Positions 1-12,130 are shown, numbered from the stretch's first letter. The stretch: DNA of 64,000 nt from Saccharina japonica (GCA_008828725.1 MEHQ01002840.1:390099-454098), one strand, 5' to 3'. Numbers and translations: made by a program. The notes: a model not told the origin generated them from the letters alone.

Positions 1-283
1 TTTCGCCGTCTATATCATCAAGTATGGGAGTCAACAGTAAGCACTACAATTGCCAGGTACAAAGCCCAAATCATATATCTAGGCTGTCACGATTTTGTCC
101 TCGACGAGTGCTTGTATCTCTCCACCACGAAACATGTTGCAACAGTGAAACGTCTAGTCTTATGCGTTTGTTTCCGAAACCCAACAGCTCCGATGAGTAT
201 AATCAACAAATCGATGATGCGTAATCCAGCTGAAGGATATCATCTACGCGAATACCATTAATCTGCCTGTAGTGGTTTCTTAC

Positions 284-364
284 CTCCATCTGTACCGGAT
301 GTGTTGTTCGTGAAGGTAGCACTTTCGTGGAATGTGATGCCACTATCAAAGGCCTTTACTGCAC
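284..364 (-). CDS. Beta-helix rung exon (seventh detected)
   Basis: An 81-nt phase 1-1 exon. On the minus strand it is preceded by CCCACAG and followed by GTAAG, both good splice signals. The peptide begins GAVKAFDSG, carries ITFHESATF and then TNNTSGTDG, matching the rung pattern of the other exons (aromatic or aliphatic strand, SATF, then NNT and a closing G). The flanking glycine codons are split across the junctions, as in every other rung exon. Because it ends in phase 1 at the left of the window, at least one more exon must lie outside. It lies in a module homologous to that of exon 22530..22601. Confidence 0.7.
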
Positions 365-2162
365 CTGTGGGCCGGACAAAGGGGAGCATGGCGTTATGGG
401 AGCAGTACCGCCGCAGGTATTGAACGTGAACGTTCGAACACCTTTCCCTGCAAGCTTAATGGGAATCCCGTTCGAATTTTGCACTGTATCGGGCGTAGAG
501 GTCAGGACGGGTTTAATGACGTGTTCCTGCGGCTGAAGTGTACCTCGTCAAGTGATGAGCCTCGGACTATGTCCATATCGAGCGGTAACTATTTCATGTC
601 TCACGATCACTCTTTGAGCTACAGATGGTGATCAAGTTTCTGTGTGCGGTGGCGTTTCATACCGAACGTAACTGGAACAAAATCGCAACATTTGCAGGGG
701 GGAAATAAATAACTGAATGGAGGTTTGCACCGTGGACACGGTTACTACACCCGATATCGGAAGAACCACGATATAGAGGGTAGCCCGATATGAAGCGCCA
801 GGGAAAGACAATTACCTAACGCAGCTGTGGGGGTGTACGAAAGGGATCAACGTAGTGGACCCTATAGTAGCCACCCTTGCGCGAAATCACCGAAATCGTT
901 AAAAAGCACTGACGTAAAATTCATCTCCCCTGCTAAAACGTTGGTCCTGATATAATGCCCGGTTCCAGCTTTTCGAACGTCGGTCCTTTCGATATAAAAT
1001 TAATGCTAACGTCGTGGATTGACGAATACGCTGGTAGACGGTGTACCGCAATTCTCATCACCGGCCCTAGGGTCCTCGCATGAGGGGTCCGACAATCGAT
1101 GGAATATGGGCCAAACAAATATTTTGTTCGGGCCCCTTAATACCGAACATCGTCGGGGTGCATTCCGCGAAAAATGTACATTGGATTTGGTGTTTCCCGT
1201 TGGTCCTATTCACGATGGTCCCCCGTAGTAGTCACGTGCACAGAGTGCTGAACAACGAGAGCGAGGAAGAGACCCCCCCCACCTTAGCCTTGACGAGTCA
1301 AATTTCAAACAGCTGACGGCTGCAGTACCTTTACGTTAGCCATGCAATATATATTCAGTTTCGTTGGGTAATTTAGGAAGCTATATGTCTTTGCATCCAA
1401 CCGGCGAGTGTGTGGCTCGGATTACGTTCAAGTGTGTGTAGCTCAAGTTAGTGAAGTCGTTAATCCTTACGGTCTGTCCCACGATATAGGGGCCGTTTGG
1501 TTTGTCTCACGATATATAGACCATTTGTTCAAGTTCGCTTTATTCCAAGCAGAATAGAGTGCCGAAAGCCATTTGTTTAGGTTTCCATCGTGTAAGCAGA
1601 ACAAATGAGCTTATTTTGTGATAACGTGCATTTCCCTACATATCCGGAAAATTAGATATCGATGGTTTCGTTGTCTCGAGAATTTGCTGAAGATAAAACA
1701 TATGTATGATCAATCATATATGTGTCCAAGTATTGGGTTGAGATGCTTAGAGCACGTATCTTGTCTAAACGACGTCTATTTGGATAACGATTTTGTAAGG
1801 CTTAAACTGACCGTAAATGTATGATCGTCGAGTTCGTTGGCTGTCCGTTGCATTGTTTTTCGGCGTTATGCTTACGACATGGCTAGGCCGACGCAAGAGG
1901 TTGCCTCTGGAAATATTGACTGGAGCAGGCACAAAGGGCAATGCACGTGTGTTAGCTGTCAGGATCTCGTCACCGTCATACGTTTACATGACTGCTTGAC
2001 CACGCGTGCTGCGGCTTGCGTGTAGTATTCGCTCTTTTGTTCGGCAGCTTTAGCACTCCTCACCAATCTCGGCCTTTCATTCAAGAGTATGCCCGCACAG
2101 CTCGAGTATATATATATATATATATCCCATCGGCTACGAATTCAAGCTTGTAGTAGTAATGC

Positions 2163-2235
2163 CTAACTCAACGCAAAACTATGTCTTGTTGGAGAATGTG
2201 GTGCTTCCACTGAAAGTGGTGTTACTATCGAAGAC
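2163..2235 (-). pseudogene. Decayed beta-helix rung exon
   Basis: Minus-strand translation gives VVFDSNTTFSGSTTFSNKT, which follows the rung pattern of the intact exons. It then meets a TAG stop, and the expected AG acceptor upstream is lost. The surrounding sequence has no usable GT donor at the expected place. I read it as a dead copy of the duplicated exon module. It could be chance resemblance on its own, but the SATF/NNT-like spacing and strand agree with the other copies. Confidence 0.45.
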
Positions 2236-3757
2236 GACAATTGGGGAACATGACGAGGAGAACCGTGTACGCAAGGGTCTTTGTATTTGAGCCCAACCTT
2301 TGAACACGTCCCGGCGTCGTAATTTTGTGGCGTTCAAGATTAAATGATAAAGTTGCATGATACTGGGCTTAGCGTAAAAACTGATACAAAGGCCGCTTTC
2401 TGGTTCGATACAGAGCTCTCCGAGGGGTGAGCTACAGACACAATAACGCCTGGACGTTATGTCAATATAATACTTGTTACGAAGTGTAAGCGTGGTTCAC
2501 GTACCCACAACATGCGTCGTGATTAATCACATTAGCAAGAGAGGCGTACATCCCTCTATATACCCATGTAAACTACCTTGTGTAGTGACGTCACACCTAG
2601 GGCGCAACTGGAGTGATCCGCAATCTTCGCCTATGGGAAGGTAAATAATAAACAGTACTGTGTATCGTGGCGACAGGTACGACGTTCGACACCTAGCATA
2701 CAGTTTCGGGGAAGCAGTGGGAACCCCATATTTACTACAGCAGTTACGCCACTACGTCACTACCTGACGAATTGATCGCGACGTATACCGCGGAATATGA
2801 AACACGCAGCACGGTGGTGTTACATGGAATTGCACCAAGGGCGCACTTACTGGCTCTCAACCGTTGATTGTGGCGCGAGTTCAACGACCCCGAGCCTACC
2901 GAGTCTATAGTCCTGGCATTCTTCCCTGTTCCAGCTCTACCAAATGCAAGGGCTTACAGTGCGTACATCATTGTGTGGGTCTAATACTTAGGCAATCAGT
3001 GGACCAATGCTGCGGTAATAGGGGTGGCCTTATTACGACCACCGAGCTTACGTCACTCCCGTAAGTGGTTCGGAGCCTTGCTCCAAACAGACACAATTCA
3101 ATCTAACTTCCGGAAACGTGGCATACAACCGTGTGGCAGTGCACAACGCAGCACAAAACACCACACAAGCCAAGCAACCTGCTAGCCTCTCGAGCGTTCG
3201 ACCCTGAGACTCTAAACAACCCGATCGTAAAGGTGACGATTCCTCGCCATAGCCTTAACCAGTTGTTTTGCTATACGCCGCTGACAACTTAATATATACT
3301 TGGCTAGGTATTGCATTTTATTGTTCACAATTTGGAAGTCGTTGTCTTTGAATATATCCTACTCGTGTTGTGGCACTAATTGCACGATTATCATATTTAC
3401 GTTTTTTATGTGCCGCCGCCCAAGAAAAATCAACCTCGTGAACCAGTTTAGTTAGAGAAATAAATGTCCTCCTATTGGTCAACATTTATAGCAGTATGGT
3501 TCGTGCCTCCGGACGCATGGCATCTCTGCGAAGGGAATGTCTGTTGTGCAATCATCTTGCTGCTTCTAAAGCTTGCGTATCTGTAGTGCATGCCATTCGC
3601 CATTTTGTCACGCGTCTGCCACCGTAAAATCACCGGGGTTTGAAAATAGCAGGGCTGTTTGCGGGTCAGGTCAAACCTCACGGGTCAGGTCGGGTCGGGT
3701 CGGGTCGGGTCGGGTCGGGTCGGGTCAGGTCAGCTGGGGTCGGGTCGGGTCGGGTCG

Positions 3758-3765
3758 NNNNNNNN
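3758..3765. other. Assembly gap of eight Ns
   Basis: Eight undetermined bases lie inside the GGGTC array, where short or noisy reads would fail to assemble. The true array length is therefore unknown. Confidence 0.95.
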
Positions 3766-4375
3766 GGTCAGGTCAGCTGACCCGACCCGACCCGCGAGGC
3801 TTTTGAGATGTCGGGTGATGACCCGACCCGACCCGCGAGATTTTGAAAACCTCTTGACCCGACCCGACCCGACCCGTGAGATTTTCAGACCTCTTGACCC
3901 GACCCGAGATGACCCGCGAGAGTTTTAACACCTCCTGACCCGACCCGACCCGACCCGCCAGATACCGATTGACCCGTGATATACGGGTTTCATTCGGGTC
4001 GGAACTACTGGACCGGTGATATTTCTCGCGGGTCAAATATAAAAACTTGCAGGTCCAAACCTGTAGTCGTTGCTCGTTCGTCCGTTGGTTTGGCCTTGGT
4101 CCCTCAGAGTATTCCTAGAGGGTCGTACTTGTTTGTGTTTGTTTGTGGTTTTTTGCTTTAGTTTTCGAATTTGTGGTGTGTGCTCCCGAAGATCTTCGTG
4201 AATAGAGAGAGAGAGGTAGACCCACATCCAGCACATTGCCGTGCCTACCACGCCTCCTTCTCCGGTCGATCTGATAGCTGTGACCCACGATGGCTTCTGC
4301 TTCCGCCCCGGAAAGCGGGCAGACTATGCCGCCTCCGGCGAGGGCAAGAGTACTAATTTATCCATGTGTATGTGA

Positions 4376-4419
4376 CATGCATCAATTGTGCAACAATTGT
4401 GCAACAATTGATGCATGTC
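4376..4419. repeat. Near-perfect long palindrome in the middle of the hAT-like element
   Basis: The arms ACATGCATCAATTGT and ACAATTGATGCATGT are exact inverted repeats around a short GCAACAATTGTGCA-type centre that itself repeats CAATTGT. The DNA could extrude as a hairpin. It lies in the non-array core of the transposon at 3650..5154. Confidence 0.8.
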
Positions 4420-5239
4420 TGCCTTGGTGTTATTGCTGCTGCCATTGTTTATCTTATTGTACCCCGCATTGATTTGTGGCCTGGCTGTAGTTGGTTCGGA
4501 GGATGTGTGAGCATGAAATACTGCTGTGTGGTGTCATCCGACCAGGAGTTCGCCAAACGTATGCCTGATATGTAGTACAAGGTTCCTGGTGTACAATATG
4601 ATAGTTCTCCACGCTATGATATGCACTCGGGGTATCGGCACGACAGGCAGGAAGTGGTAAGGTTAAAAGTTTGGGACCCGCGGGTCGGACCCGCTGAGAC
4701 GAGAAAGGCCCTCGGGCAGCAATCGATATTATAGAAAAAATCCGGTCCTCGACCCACGGGTCCGATCCGCGGGTCAACGGAAAACAACTCACGGGCCATT
4801 CTGGCCCAACCCGTGAGTGACCCGTTTCTCGCGGGTCATGACCCGACCCGACCCACGAAATGTTCGAGATGTCGGGTCATGACCCGACCCGACCCGCGAA
4901 AATTTGAGATGTCGGGTCATGACCCGACCCGACCCGCGAAAATTTTGAGATGTCGGGTCATGACCCGACCCGACCCGCGAGATTTTGGAAATCTCTTGAC
5001 CCGACCCGACCCGACCCGTGAGATTTGCAAACCTCTTGACCCGACCTGACCCGACCCGTGAGATTTTGAACACTTACTGACCCGACCCGACCCGACACTT
5101 TGAACACCTCCTAACCCGACCCGCGGGTCGGGTCATGACCCGCGAACAGCCCTGGAAAGTAGTAAACTGCACCTGTGTGCGTTACTAAGCAAGACTCGAA
5201 CTTCGCGTTGTATGAGTTGGGGAATGTACGTCGTACGCA

Positions 5240-5335
5240 TCGTCTGTTAACCATTTGCTCGACAACGTCGTGGCCTACTGAAATATTGGAAGAGTTTGGT
5301 TTTCCCTGTGACGGTGGTGGCCCCAGACGAGTTTC
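5240..5335 (-). pseudogene. Possible decayed rung exon
   Basis: On the minus strand a frame reads GNSSGATTVTGKTKLFQYFS, similar in spacing to the rung in 39104..39027. The block around it, especially 5330..5440, recurs near 17.1, 20.7, 26.2 and 34.6 kb. Splice sites are ambiguous and no copy of this class is clearly intact. The plus strand also reads open through the recurring part (GTLTIAGNVNLQHGT), so the coding strand is not settled. Between here and 6553 I see no other feature. Confidence 0.3.
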
Positions 5336-6552
5336 CTTGTGGACGTCTGGGAATCTCCTGTCGAGGGCACGCTTACGATTGCGGGAAACGTCAATCTACA
5401 GCATGGTACTGTCTCTACAACAATCAGTACGTGTAAGTGACGTTTTTGTCTGCGCCTGGCGTTTAGTGTTCCGTTACGTCGCGCAGCATGTTCATATTTC
5501 ATCACAAGCGCGGTTGTCATACTTTATAAATGGGTAAACACTCTCCTCATGCCGAAAGACAAGCTAGTGAAAACGTACTTGCTTCTACACAAGAAGATGA
5601 AAAGTTGTATTTATTTTCGTGATGTACGCCTGTATTTAGTATAAATCCCATCTGCATCAAGCGTTTAAGGTCGGATGCGCAGTGCACGGATCGTGGGGCG
5701 TCGTATCCGCGGGAATACCGCCCTTGACAAACACATGATAACCGTCAACATAACCGTTAACATATCATATCCATGGTCTATACCTGGCTCTGGCAAATGC
5801 GTGCATTCTTTGCCCAAAGACGTGACCCTTCCGAGCGTAGCGCTCGTCTGTTTTATTCCAAGACTAGTTAGTAATTGGCTATATCGCTTTGTAGCTGCAT
5901 GTGACGATGTGAAGAAATTTGTGTCTTTGGGTCCACCTGATGTCTCGTTGGCTTCAAACGAATCCTGTTTATTATGTGCTATATATTGCAATTTCGTGCG
6001 GTATGTCGCCATCGTAAAACAAGCCATCGCCGCCAACTTCAGGTTTCTCTTTGGCCTAGCGATTGTGTTTATGAACATATCGCTACGACTGTAAGCGTAA
6101 CGCTCAAGAAAGTATCGCTATGGATAAAAAACTACCCCTTCTACTTCATGACAGGATCGTTCCATAACTACAAGCGACGACCCAATGTCCACATGAACCT
6201 GCTAATTAGACTGCACGGTGAAATTTGACGGCCGAGCCTTTCCGTTGGAATGCATGTCTTTCGATGTCGGCTCTTCAGCGCAGTGCACCAAACACGCATC
6301 ATGATTGTCGCTATTCGCAGTACAAGAGAGTTCCCCACGGTCACACAATGAGATACGTGCAACAGTCGGGGTAGGACCTAGCACACCCCAGCCCCACGCT
6401 TGCGGAGCAAGATACCACGGTCAATAATCGACTTTGGAGATACGATGTATGATATGTAATGATACTAATATAGTGGATATCTAGTAGAGAAACGCGCAGG
6501 TGGCTGATGGCACCACAGGAGTGGCCGTGATATGGTTTCAAAAAGGCGCTTC

Positions 6553-6884
6553 TGTAGCCGTGCGCTAGGGGGCGGTGGTATGTTGGAAGAGTTGGGAGAG
6601 TGAGCTAGGTGGGGCTCACAATACTGGTGCGATCGCATGGTGCGATCACCCTACCAAGGTATTCACATCGTATTCTACATGACGACATGACCCCTATGAC
6701 ACGATCAGGTGTCAGTATCCGCAATATCCCATACTCTAGTACCATATGATATGATATACTACGTAGAGCCTGTACTCCACAATTAGTGTATGTCCTACTT
6801 ATAATATTACCGTAGATCGTAGTACATCTATCGACATCGGAATAATATATTAACAGACCTAACAGTCCTCCGTATACTGTAACA
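6553..6884 (-). repeat. LTR of the copia element (3' LTR on the minus strand)
   Basis: About 332 bp, starting TGTAGCC and ending TGTAACA on the plus strand. It matches the pieces 10629..10832, 12011..12130 and 12863..12874 in order, and so serves as the uninterrupted reference that shows where the other LTR has been split. Confidence 0.7.
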
Positions 6885-8156
6885 CACCCCATCGATGGAG
6901 ATCTACGGATAAAAAGAACCTACTCGATGGAAGTCCACTCCTAAAGTCATATTAACTAATCAATCGATACTTCTACGAATAATCTCTTGCCCGAGCGTTG
7001 TCAGCGGCAACATATATATGAGAGTCCCTAATTGGAAATATTATCCAACATGTTTAGTCCCGAGCATTGTCGGCGCTAACATGTAGAATCTCTGGTACAA
7101 CAAATTCCCGCCAAACACTAATAATATTGCTTGAGACAAACAGCGAATACTACTGTTTTGCTGTATCGACTCATACATAACATTGCACATGGCACGCAGC
7201 TACTAAAACATTAGCTTGCACATGTTGAAACATAATTATCCGTTCTAAGTGTCCAGCTCCCATGCATATATTCTATCTTGCGTACAACCAAGAAGAACAT
7301 CTATGAGCACTGCTACTTCCTTGCATGCAAAGTGTAACATGAATTTGATAACTTCTGACAAATCTTACTACTGCAATGTTAAGAATTCAAAAGGCAGTCA
7401 CTGCTAAACTTTACCTGGAACTCAGACATAATAGATCACCAGTGACAAGTATCCGATAGCTCTTGATAATGATGGTGATGCGGATGATGGTGCTCATTTT
7501 GACTGCTGATGATTTCAAGTAATTCCGTATGTCGTCGAAATGGTTCCTTCCTGTACTTTGGACCCAGTGCCTTCTCCGTGATACTCTGAGAAGTTTCAAA
7601 GTGCAGGAGTATTGAATATTTGACAAAGATTAGTGTGATTTTGAAGTCCTACCCTGTCTCTCATGTTGAACCGTTTGCGTGAAGTGCGCTGAAAGTTGGC
7701 TCGCGGTACAACGTATTGTTGAGCTGGTTGTTGCTGGAGATGTGCAGGGTGATCGTTCCTAGTTGTATCCAATTTCGAAGGGCTGTGATACCAACTGCGA
7801 TGAGCTTGCTTGTTGTGGAGTTCGTTGAGATGTGAAGTGCTTTGGAGTTGGTCAATGTGACCCTGCAGTTCCTCCTGAGGTTGTTCTTGTCCAGCTGTCC
7901 AAGGATGCTTGATGACTAGCGAGTCTCTTCTTTGATACACGTGGTGTGCATTTGCTGGTCCGTGTCGATGCCGACTGTTCCGATGATGTTGTTCATGTCT
8001 CGGTATAGCGTTTATATAGCCATGCTTTCAGATGGTTGGGTATTTTGATAGTCCCCGTATTGTTTTGATGATCTCGTAGTCCTTGAAGTCATTGTTGACC
8101 TCGTAGTCCTTATAGTACGTGTTAACCTCGTTGTCCTTGAAGTCCTTGTTGAAGTC

Positions 8157-8551
8157 CTAGTACTTGTAGTCCTTGTTGAACTTGTTCGGTGAATCTGGTA
8201 TGTTTTTGAAGTACTTGTTGTTCATGGAGTCTTTCATGAACCCGTTGTGTGAAGCCGTGATGCTGCCTATCTCCCCTGAGTCGGCTGTCGATGAATGACA
8301 AAATGAGTAGCGACTGTTCGATGTAAAACACCTTGCGCGAGAGCTAATATATTTAGTTTGCTCAGATGATGTTATAGAATCTATGTTCTCGGACATGACT
8401 GTTTCGGGCTGTAAGTTGGTACCTGATATTGATGTAAAAATGGATGGGGCAATGGGCAAATCAAAGTCCGTCAATGTTGAACAATTTGTATCCGTTGTAG
8501 ACCCGCCTTGAATTTCCTCATGAACGAAAAAAGGTTTTTCGGAACTACTCA
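8157..8551 (-). other. Unrecognised internal region of the copia remnant
   Basis: A 145-codon minus-strand open frame covers this region (8157..8594). It is Ser/Thr-rich and I recognise no domain; it lies where the pol gene should follow the protease. Its first codons lie across the inversion breakpoint at about 8552, so it is not an original frame. The interval 6885..8156 likewise shows no recognisable integrase, reverse transcriptase or RNase H. Confidence 0.35.
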
Positions 8552-8752
8552 TACTCTTTGATCCCCGGTGGCAGTGCAAGTTGCAGGCGGCCATCGCCTT
8601 TTAGGTGTTCGCGAAGGGGTCTTGATTGTACAAGTCGAAGACCAACAAGGAGTCAAGCATCCGGTTCGGGTTCCAGCCACGATCGTGCCAGGACTCGGTC
8701 GTCATATTTTTTCGAGAGGAACAGGAGCGGCAAAAGATGCACATAGCTGAGC
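8552..8752 (+). pseudogene. Inverted fragment of copia protease region
   Basis: The plus strand reads VAVQVAGGHRLLGV, then VKHPVRVPATIVPGLGRHIF, which I recognise as the part after the active site in copia-type aspartic proteases of this kind. It is in the opposite orientation to the Gag and to the DSGA active-site fragment immediately to its right. This is best explained by an inversion of about 200 bp inside the element. The frame ends in a stop after GTGAAKDAHS. Confidence 0.6.
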
Positions 8753-8769
8753 ATTATTGGCTTGACCCC

Positions 8770-8880
8770 TGGTAGTAGTTGACTGTCGTTAAAATGGCTT
8801 AATGCGCCGCTGTCGGCAGTCGTTGAGAAGTTGACGTCGCTTGTAGTTGATAATGCAGCGATGAAGGGCTAGCCGATGTC
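8770..8880 (-). pseudogene. Copia aspartic protease active-site fragment
   Basis: The minus strand reads STTADSGALSHF, with the D-S-G-A active-site signature of retroviral-type aspartic proteases, then LLPGVKPIMLSYV, the usual downstream segment. A stop lies a few codons upstream, and the frame runs into the inverted segment at 8552..8752. It sits between Gag and the lost pol region, the expected place in a copia element. Confidence 0.6.
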
Positions 8881-9135
8881 CTGTGGAGGTGTAGGTGTTG
8901 TTGCTTTCGTACCCGCAGTGGTCTCCGATGGAGCTGTTGCTGTTGCCGACATGTTGTAAATATCCTACACTGTTGTAGAACGGGGATGTGTAGCCGTATT
9001 GGCTTGATTCGGTGCATATCGGTGTTGGTCGTCCTTTCGACCGTTCCGGGTGTTCCGGTTATTGCCGCTCAGCTGCTGTTGCCTACTACGGTACTCAGAG
9101 GAGTTGTGTGGGTGCGTTGTTTGCAGACTACACCA

Positions 9136-9684
9136 TTACGCGTTCGTATCCTTCATCGAACGTTTACGATTGCAGCTAAAATTCCCCCAATGTCCGGCTT
9201 GATTCCAAATATGGCACTTCCATTTCCGATTGAAAATTGTTACCATGGCCCATTCACGACCGTTCAGTTTGCGCGAAGGCCCGTTTTCTGCTATTCGATT
9301 TGCATGCATATTGCGCATCGTATATATAGTATTTTCTATTGCAAAATTGGCGTCCGCTTTAGCATTGTGTTTGATCTGAAGATTCTCATCTGTCAGTCCT
9401 TCCAATACAATGTCCAAAGGGCTATCATCATGAATGACTTCGCCCATCGCAACCAATTTGTGTCGTATATGATACATTTCATTTATAAATACGTCATCAT
9501 TTTTACCTTCTGTCATCACCACAGAGACAAGTCCATTTTGCATGATACATCTTCGTTGGCGCGTTGGGTTTTGGTAATTTGCTATCATACTATCCCAAGC
9601 GGCTTTTCCATTTGATATTGCCTCTGGTTTGGGCTTGTAGCGCAGGAGGAAAACTGCTGCTGCTCCTGTCGTACTCAGGAACAT
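9136..9684 (-). pseudogene. Ty1/copia Gag remnant (182 codons)
   Basis: The frame contains the helical copia Gag core: AWDSMIANYQNPTRQRR at about residue 29, then DDVFINEMYHIRHKLVAMGE, LDIVLEGLTDE and a basic stretch. Near residues 155-170 is a degenerate zinc knuckle, CHIWNQAGHWGNFSC, in which the second Cys of the C-x2-C-x4-H-x4-C knuckle is Trp and the last spacing is one residue too long. Gag would form the particle that packages element RNA. The N-terminal part normally before AWD is poorly preserved, so the annotated Met is probably not the original start. It lies on the same strand as the protease fragment and between the LTRs. I expect no activity. Confidence 0.75.
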
Positions 9685-10832
9685 AACATTGTATACATTC
9701 CAGTTGTTGTGGTGCCAAGTGTATACGTTTTCAGCGTTTTCGACGTCAGAGCGTAAATACCAAAGTAGTGATGTCTGAAGTGATGTCTGAAGGGGTGTCT
9801 GCAGTGCTCATGTTAATGCTGGAACTCGAAATGAAGACCTTGCCGTAGCTGAGGAAGGTCGAGTAGGTACTTGCTGCTCTCCGGCGGCTTTCCTTCCTGA
9901 TGTTAACTTTGTGCTTCGGCCGGAGTAACATATTCCGTTCCTGGGTTGTTGTCCAGGACTCATCGCAATATCCGGCGACCTTCTGATTGGGGTCCTTCCC
10001 CTTGATTGAAGTTTTATTTGTGTGGGTCATTTTTCCCCGTCGATAATGTAGGCCACCTCTGGATGGCGTATACTGATGACTGATTGGTCCTCCATATGTC
10101 GAACTGGAGGCCGTTGAGTTTTGACACCCACGGCTTTGACGAGCTTGTCCACTATATCTGCTGATCTGGACTTTCCCGTGATGTTCGTACAGAAGAAGTT
10201 GTTGGATGACTCGTCGATATCATCTTGCCTTAAACAAACTTCCTTGCGCTTGATAGCGGCTTTATACTCGTACTCGTACGTAAAACGTTTGGCTCACTCC
10301 CTTTTTCGAAGTGCAGCTTTGTAATACACCACCAGCAACTCCTTCCTTGATAGCAAAGGCGCTGTCCTGTCACTTGCTTCCCGTTTAATGGCGAGAATGT
10401 AGCTTCACGCTTGATGCCGCGACAGCTGCCTTGTTTCTTGGTGACCCTGGCGACTTTGACGATCGTCGTTTTACGGTGCCCTTGGTTTTAAGGCTATAAT
10501 ATACTGTAAGGATAATACTGATGTGGATCTCTCGTGGATAAACTGGCACTTAATGGACGAGTGACCGTGAGGTTCATTGTTGTTCAATATAACATAAACA
10601 AAAGAGATGACGTGAAAGGTGGTGCCTATGTAGCCATGTTCTAGACAGTGGTGGTGTGTTGGGAGAGTTGAGAGAGTGAGCAAGGCGAGGCTCAAAACAC
10701 TGGTGCGGTCGTATGTCGCGATCAACCAATAAGTAGTTTACTACGTATTCTACACGACAACATAGCCCCCATGATACGGTCATGTGCCAGTATCCGCAGT
10801 ACCCCATATTGTAGTACCCTATGATGGATAAT

Positions 10833-11760
10833 TTGTTATACAATGGGGGGAGTTGCACAACAAAGCTAGTGGTCAGGATTAAGCGAAAGTACTATAAAAT
10901 CAAGTAATTCCTTTTTCGGATATTGTTTCGAATCCATGTCCGATTTTCAGGTAATCCGCCGCATTCATGAGCAGCCCGTCAAAAAGGCACTGCGTCCCAC
11001 ACCAATATACTGAAGGTTGTTCATCGCGCATGTTGTGAGCGATACATAGACAACAGTTAGCGTCACAGAGACGAACCCTGTCCACCCTCCCGATGTTCTG
11101 ATGCACAGCAGTACCGCGTGGTTGCCCTTTGATTCTGTGACTCGAGAGTACGGGAAACATATCAGGTATATCGAATGTCCGCAGGTGCCGTCAGCGGTTA
11201 CGTAGTGCAGAACGTACACCGGTGCACGATTCCTACAAAGAAACGGAAGAATCAGACACCGCATCGCTTACAAAAAGCACAAAGTGTAGTATTAATTGTA
11301 GGAGTGGCTGCGGTATTAACCAAACTTCCCTCAAGAAAACAAAACACATACTTGACCCACTTCAAGCAGTCGCTGTTCTGCGTGTTCTCTCCTCCTGTGG
11401 ATGTGGTGGCCAGGTTTCTCTCGCACGAGCAACATCCGCCCGCCGAATGCCTAACTGGCGGGCAAAACTCATCATCGAAACCAAACCCGTGGATGAGGGT
11501 GGTAACGGTTTTTGATACCTACCTGTTGTTTATCGCAATGTATCTATCTTCGTACTACTGCGCCTATGCATATCTGCGTACGGCGTACCCGAGAGATAAT
11601 TTTGTGTTTTAGAAAGATTATACCGGTCGTACGTAGTTTTTTTTAATGTGCGCGCGGATTACTTTGGTTTCACGTATTATTGTTCTCGGATCCCTCGGTC
11701 CGGGCCGTCCACGCAGAAAGCAAGTTATTTAATTTCGCAACTATCGTTTTCACACACCTA
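10833..11760. other. Unidentified insertion in the LTR
   Basis: This DNA has no counterpart in the other LTR. The flanking LTR ends read CCTATGAT on the left and, once the 244-bp element is removed, CCTACGAT on the right, which would be an 8-bp target duplication with one mismatch. I find no clear terminal inverted repeat and no recognisable protein. The plus-strand open frame 11175..11612 is not supported by anything I recognise. Confidence 0.35.
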
Positions 11761-12004
11761 AGCAATCCCACGGTAGGGGTACCACTGTTTGGCTCAATAG
11801 TTTCTGCCCGGTTGAGCTCCTTACTTGCGTAACCACCAGATACTATTATTGTTTTACTGTTATGTTTGTTTTCGGACGGCCGTATTGGAATTTTGGGTCG
11901 GGTTGCGCGAACGAATTATTCCGAAGTCATGTTTCGGGTGAAATATTAAGCTCCTCATGTAAGGAGCTCAGAAAATTCTGCTGCACCCCTACCGTGGGAT
12001 GAGT
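11761..12004 (+). mobile_element. 244-bp MITE, family A copy 1
   Basis: It begins AGCAATCCCACGGTAGGGG and ends CCCCTACCGTGGGATGAGT, imperfect terminal inverted repeats of about 19 bp. The flanks are CACCTA at 11755..11760 and again at 12005..12010, a perfect 6-bp target duplication. Inside is a conserved palindrome around GAGCTCCTCATG. It matches copies at 13759..14002 and 25425..25667 along its full length. No coding capacity. Confidence 0.9.
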
Positions 12005-12130
12005 CACCTACGATATATTACGAGTAGCCCGTACTCTACAGTTATTGTTTATCCTACCGATAATCTTACCGTAGATCGTGGTAGATCTACCGACATCGGA
12101 ATAAGAAACGAAAAGCCATGAGCAGTCTTC

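Larger units (their letters stand above)
1..2250. repeat. Diverged direct repeat, partner of 22255..24300
   Basis: This block aligns by eye with about 22255..24300 in the same orientation, with many short matches in the same order, for example the stretch around 95..190 against 22340..22435 and 1180..1260 against 23479..23575. Both copies contain one intact minus-strand rung exon (284..364 and 22530..22601) in the same relative place, so this is a duplicated exon-plus-intron module of the beta-helix gene. The copies are clearly old: indels are frequent and identity falls off towards the right. The stretch 365..2160 contains no other gene that I can support; the open frames there are short and not conserved in the partner. 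Confidence 0.75.
3650..5154. mobile_element. hAT-like non-autonomous DNA transposon with CGGGTC arrays
   Basis: The ends are inverted repeats of the form CAGGGCTGTTYGCGGGTCA, which fits the CAGNG start common in hAT termini. The flanks are GAAAATAG (3642..3649) and GAAAGTAG (5155..5162), an 8-bp target duplication with one mismatch, also the hAT length. Inside each end lie long arrays of GGGTC or GACCC units: about 3660..3757, 3779..4030 and 4690..5150, the later ones organised as roughly 45-bp units. In hAT elements such subterminal repeats bind transposase, so that role is likely here. No transposase is visible; open frames across the arrays are by-products of the repeats. The 8-N assembly gap lies within the left array. 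Confidence 0.85.

Noticed and set aside
3773..5073. Open frames in the GGGTC arrays
   Set aside because: The translations are repeats of the DNA array and exist in several frames at once.
5665..6094. Overlapping long frames of 137 and 139 codons on opposite strands
   Set aside because: Opposite strands are open over the same bases, with no recognisable domain, no splice context and no conserved partner in the window.
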